From Vicinamibacterales bacterium (lineage in GTDB: Bacteria; Acidobacteriota; Vicinamibacteria; Vicinamibacterales; Fen-181), in assembly GCA_036504215.1 (NCBI GenBank), contig DASXVO010000021.1, positions 16,428 through 80,427 of the forward strand: a DNA stretch of 64,000 nt. Direction: 5' to 3'. A program made the translations under genes and the position numbers. Below are positions 63,001 through 64,000 of the stretch, one piece after another. Positions within the stretch are counted from its first letter, which is position 1. Each line of letters opens with the position of its first letter. A model generated the notes under the pieces. The model was not told where the DNA came from, searched no databases, and saw nothing but the letters and a program-made list of their open reading frames with translations.

Positions 63001-63176
63001 GTGCGGGCGTGCTGACGCTCGCCAGCAACGCGTCCAACGGCACACAGACGGTGAGCCTGACAGGAACCGGCGGGAGCACGGCCGGCGGGACACCGGCCGG
63101 CACCTTCCAGATCGGCGTGACGGGCGCGTCGGGATCGCTGGTGCAGTCCGGCACCTTGACGCTCGTCGTCCAATAG
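60021..63176 (+). CDS. S8-type (subtilisin-like) secreted peptidase with choice-of-anchor/ASH-like C-terminal domain
   Basis: 1,051 residues. ATG at 60021 has GGAG seven bases upstream and begins a long signal peptide (RRLIGAATVSLVAVVPTMLI). The peptidase domain spans about 190-690. Catalytic Asp is in GVRVGVVSDG and Ser in FFGTSAAAPHVAG. The position of the usual HGTHVAG His reads AGAEGTALLEIVHDVAPGA, so Glu seems to replace His. TALGND may supply the oxyanion Asn. Ig-like segments follow (about 690-840). Then come two hydrophobic segments (VPWLALAAAAVCVAM, TGTALTVAMLLVQAACGGGGG), the second ending in a lipobox-like Cys before five Gly. An ASH/choice-of-anchor D-type domain (SATSLTFGSQAV..., CAISVSFAPTAVG) and a short GTPAGTFQIGVTG tail complete it. 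Substrate unknown. Confidence 0.88.
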   Translation: MRFSLRDRRPWRRLIGAATVSLVAVVPTMLISQRAAVSADSKLANVLADLASTPIQAITSWRATAGAGAAADALPRSVRDALQSRRLRINDRGEVQVYVLVAAVTDANLQAMKAAGATIEISAPDRRRVQARIPTTRLSAVAGLPFVEFIRPPTYARRRSGVAMTEGDAILRSDSVRSQFSLDGSGVRVGVVSDGLKGIFATNCATCGGVSGGPIDTADLPFATGTRNASGVLTVAAGGITGRSFQANNDLEGLPDPSPPCAFAGAGAEGTALLEIVHDVAPGAQLAFANADTDLAFNQAVNFLAASNDVVVDDLGFFGEAYDGTSSVSSNTAAALNEPSNRIRTYVTALGNDADEHYLGTFADSGVDGTTVSGITTTGRLHLFQQTADTTDVLGLGPRPYNLISLARNAEAVIFLTWNDPFGGSSNDYDLYLVQQSTGLVVASSTTRQNGRRDPLEVIDYTNTGAADSFRILVQNVGDQAAPRQLNLYSFGPECAQAGPGLLAPGRHERHNYNTASRSIAAQGDAGGSPASVISVGAICSASPAAVRAVPTDESCNDRNTRTIEFFSSVGPTLDGRIKPDVTAIDGVTITAAGSFNSPFFGTSAAAPHVAGIAALLLQAAPCLVSGSTGARDVVAARTTLHDLIVLPSTPMGTTVPDNVFGYGRADALASVQRTLPALVGPTAVTVNGNSPNGAVVAVAGLGWSDPTQCPLTRLSWSGGCGTSPGTTMDCPFGTTKVTVSASNNGVSFSPGVEMQITVTTFSVGATPGSATVPAGQSAVYQLAIQSQGGPFTGPVTLGCSSLPQGAGCSFNPPTVTPGASGAVTTLTVTTTARSPIGAHSVGGRPRSRPVPWLALAAAAVCVAMSWRRPRARTWIGPRGLMLATTGTALTVAMLLVQAACGGGGGTTPTTPPSSPVATASLSATSLTFGSQAVQTVSAPQILTVTNTGNAVLNVSSIAAAGEFTQANGCGSAVAAGSHCAISVSFAPTAVGPRAGVLTLASNASNGTQTVSLTGTGGSTAGGTPAGTFQIGVTGASGSLVQSGTLTLVVQ

Positions 63177-63253
63177 CGGGGGGCGGAGTCCGGGCGAGAC
63201 GCCGTTGGTGATACCGGCGTCCAGGGTCTCGACCGCCTGACGTCCCTTCCGGA

Positions 63254-64000
63254 TCAGCGACTCGCTTCCACCGACACCGGCTCCACGTGCCAGATGTCCC
63301 GGCAGTAGTCGCGGATCGAGCGATCGGACGAGAAATATCCGATGCGCGCGACATTCAGGATGGACATCTTCGTCCATCGTTCCTGGTCGGCGTACGTCCG
63401 GCTCACCCGATCCTGACAATCGACGTAGGAACGGTAGTCCGCCAGCAGCATGTATTCGTCCCAGTTCAGCAGCGAATCCACCAGCGGCTGGAACCGGCAC
63501 CTGTCGTCGGGCGAGAAGTGCCCGGCGGCGATCTGGTCGATCACCTCCCGCAGTTCGGCATCGGCCTCGTAGCAGGCGCGCGGCCGATAGCCCTGGCGTC
63601 TTCGATCCAGCACCTCCGTGGCGGTCAGACCGAAGAGGAAGAAGTTCTCGGCCCCCACCTCGTCCCGGATCTCGATGTTGGCGCCATCCAGGGTGCCGAT
63701 CGTCAGTGCTCCGTTCATCGCGAACTTCATGTTGCCCGTCCCGGAGGCTTCCAGACCGGCGGTGGAGATCTGTTCGGACAGATCCGCCCCAGGATAGATC
63801 TTGTGCGCGCTCTTCACATTGAAATTCGGGAAGAAGGCCACCCTCAAGCGGCCATCCACCGCCTTGTCGCCGTTCACCACCGCGCCCACCGAGTTGATCA
63901 GCTTGATGATCAGCTTGGCCATGTCGTAGCCGGGGGCCGCCTTGCCGCCGAAGACGAACGTGCGCGGCTGAATCGACGCGGCGGGATCGTGCCTCGCGCG
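63254..64000 (-). CDS. glgP: Glycogen/maltodextrin phosphorylase, C-terminal part (5' end beyond window)
   Basis: The frame enters from the window edge and ends at 63254; about 248 C-terminal residues are present. It is GT35: the pyridoxal-phosphate Lys region [19 protein letters not shown], followed by [21 protein letters not shown], and the terminal domain [25 protein letters not shown]. The enzyme releases glucose 1-phosphate from alpha-1,4-glucan in the cytoplasm. Nothing can be said here of its N-terminal regulatory region or promoter. Convergent with the S8 peptidase gene, 77 bp apart. Confidence 0.95.
   Translation of the reverse strand, partial: RARHDPAASIQPRTFVFGGKAAPGYDMAKLIIKLINSVGAVVNGDKAVDGRLRVAFFPNFNVKSAHKIYPGADLSEQISTAGLEASGTGNMKFAMNGALTIGTLDGANIEIRDEVGAENFFLFGLTATEVLDRRRQGYRPRACYEADAELREVIDQIAAGHFSPDDRCRFQPLVDSLLNWDEYMLLADYRSYVDCQDRVSRTYADQERWTKMSILNVARIGYFSSDRSIRDYCRDIWHVEPVSVEASR

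Overview
The window is a high-GC bacterial chromosome segment. Its gene content points to Acidobacteriota, most likely Vicinamibacteria or a relative. This is inferred from the protein families present: two Oar-like TonB-dependent receptors with a carboxypeptidase-regulatory N-terminus and no SusD, a DUF5916 outer-membrane protein, S9 and M16 peptidases, an S8 peptidase with an internal Cys-Gly5 segment, and a giant secreted RCC1-repeat protein. I saw no rRNA, tRNA, CRISPR array, integrase, transposase or prophage gene.

Layout. 1-2437 (-): a tandem M16 peptidase pair, the downstream member cut by the window edge. 2619-3851 (+): an MFS transporter. 4339-16170 (+): a 3,943-residue exported protein with 56 RCC1 repeats in four blocks of exactly 14, separated by MBG-like and IPT/TIG-like domains. 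16288-20978 (-): an Mrp-type P-loop ATPase behind a 1,190-residue iron-sulfur flavoprotein that joins GltD/NfnB-like and PyrK/NfnA-like halves. 21121-23154 (-): an S9 peptidase, divergent from a TonB-dependent receptor and an unusual barrel protein (23347-29722, +). 29747-36358 (-): a DUF5916 protein, two small proteins of unknown function, malic enzyme and a YgiD-type dioxygenase, the last overlapping a 1,697-residue hybrid histidine kinase (36355-41448, -). 42026-47536 (+): an RDD protein, an ANKH/MATE-like membrane protein, a second sensor kinase, a 65-residue protein and a Cys-rich Sel1 lipoprotein.

47574-59925 is a pectin/uronate utilisation locus. On the minus strand it holds a TonB-dependent receptor followed by a FadR-type regulator, and a GH28-GH105-DUF4861 operon. 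Divergently on the plus strand run an IolB/KduI-family isomerase, KduD, KDPG aldolase and KDG kinase. Together these can take unsaturated oligogalacturonides to pyruvate and glyceraldehyde 3-phosphate. Four copies of the palindrome TGG(A/T)NNN(A/T)CCA lie in the two regulatory intergenic regions and are good candidates for the operator of the encoded regulator. No pectate lyase and no inner-membrane uronate transporter is in the window.

60021-63176 (+) is an S8-type peptidase in which the catalytic His appears to be Glu. 63254-64000 (-) is the C-terminal part of a glycogen/maltodextrin phosphorylase.

Non-coding features include a 19-bp tandem repeat whose core recurs just after the giant RCC1 gene, a heptamer-based pyrimidine minisatellite before the RDD gene, several degenerate CT-rich spacers, one perfect 12-bp terminator-like hairpin, and several extended -10 promoter candidates.
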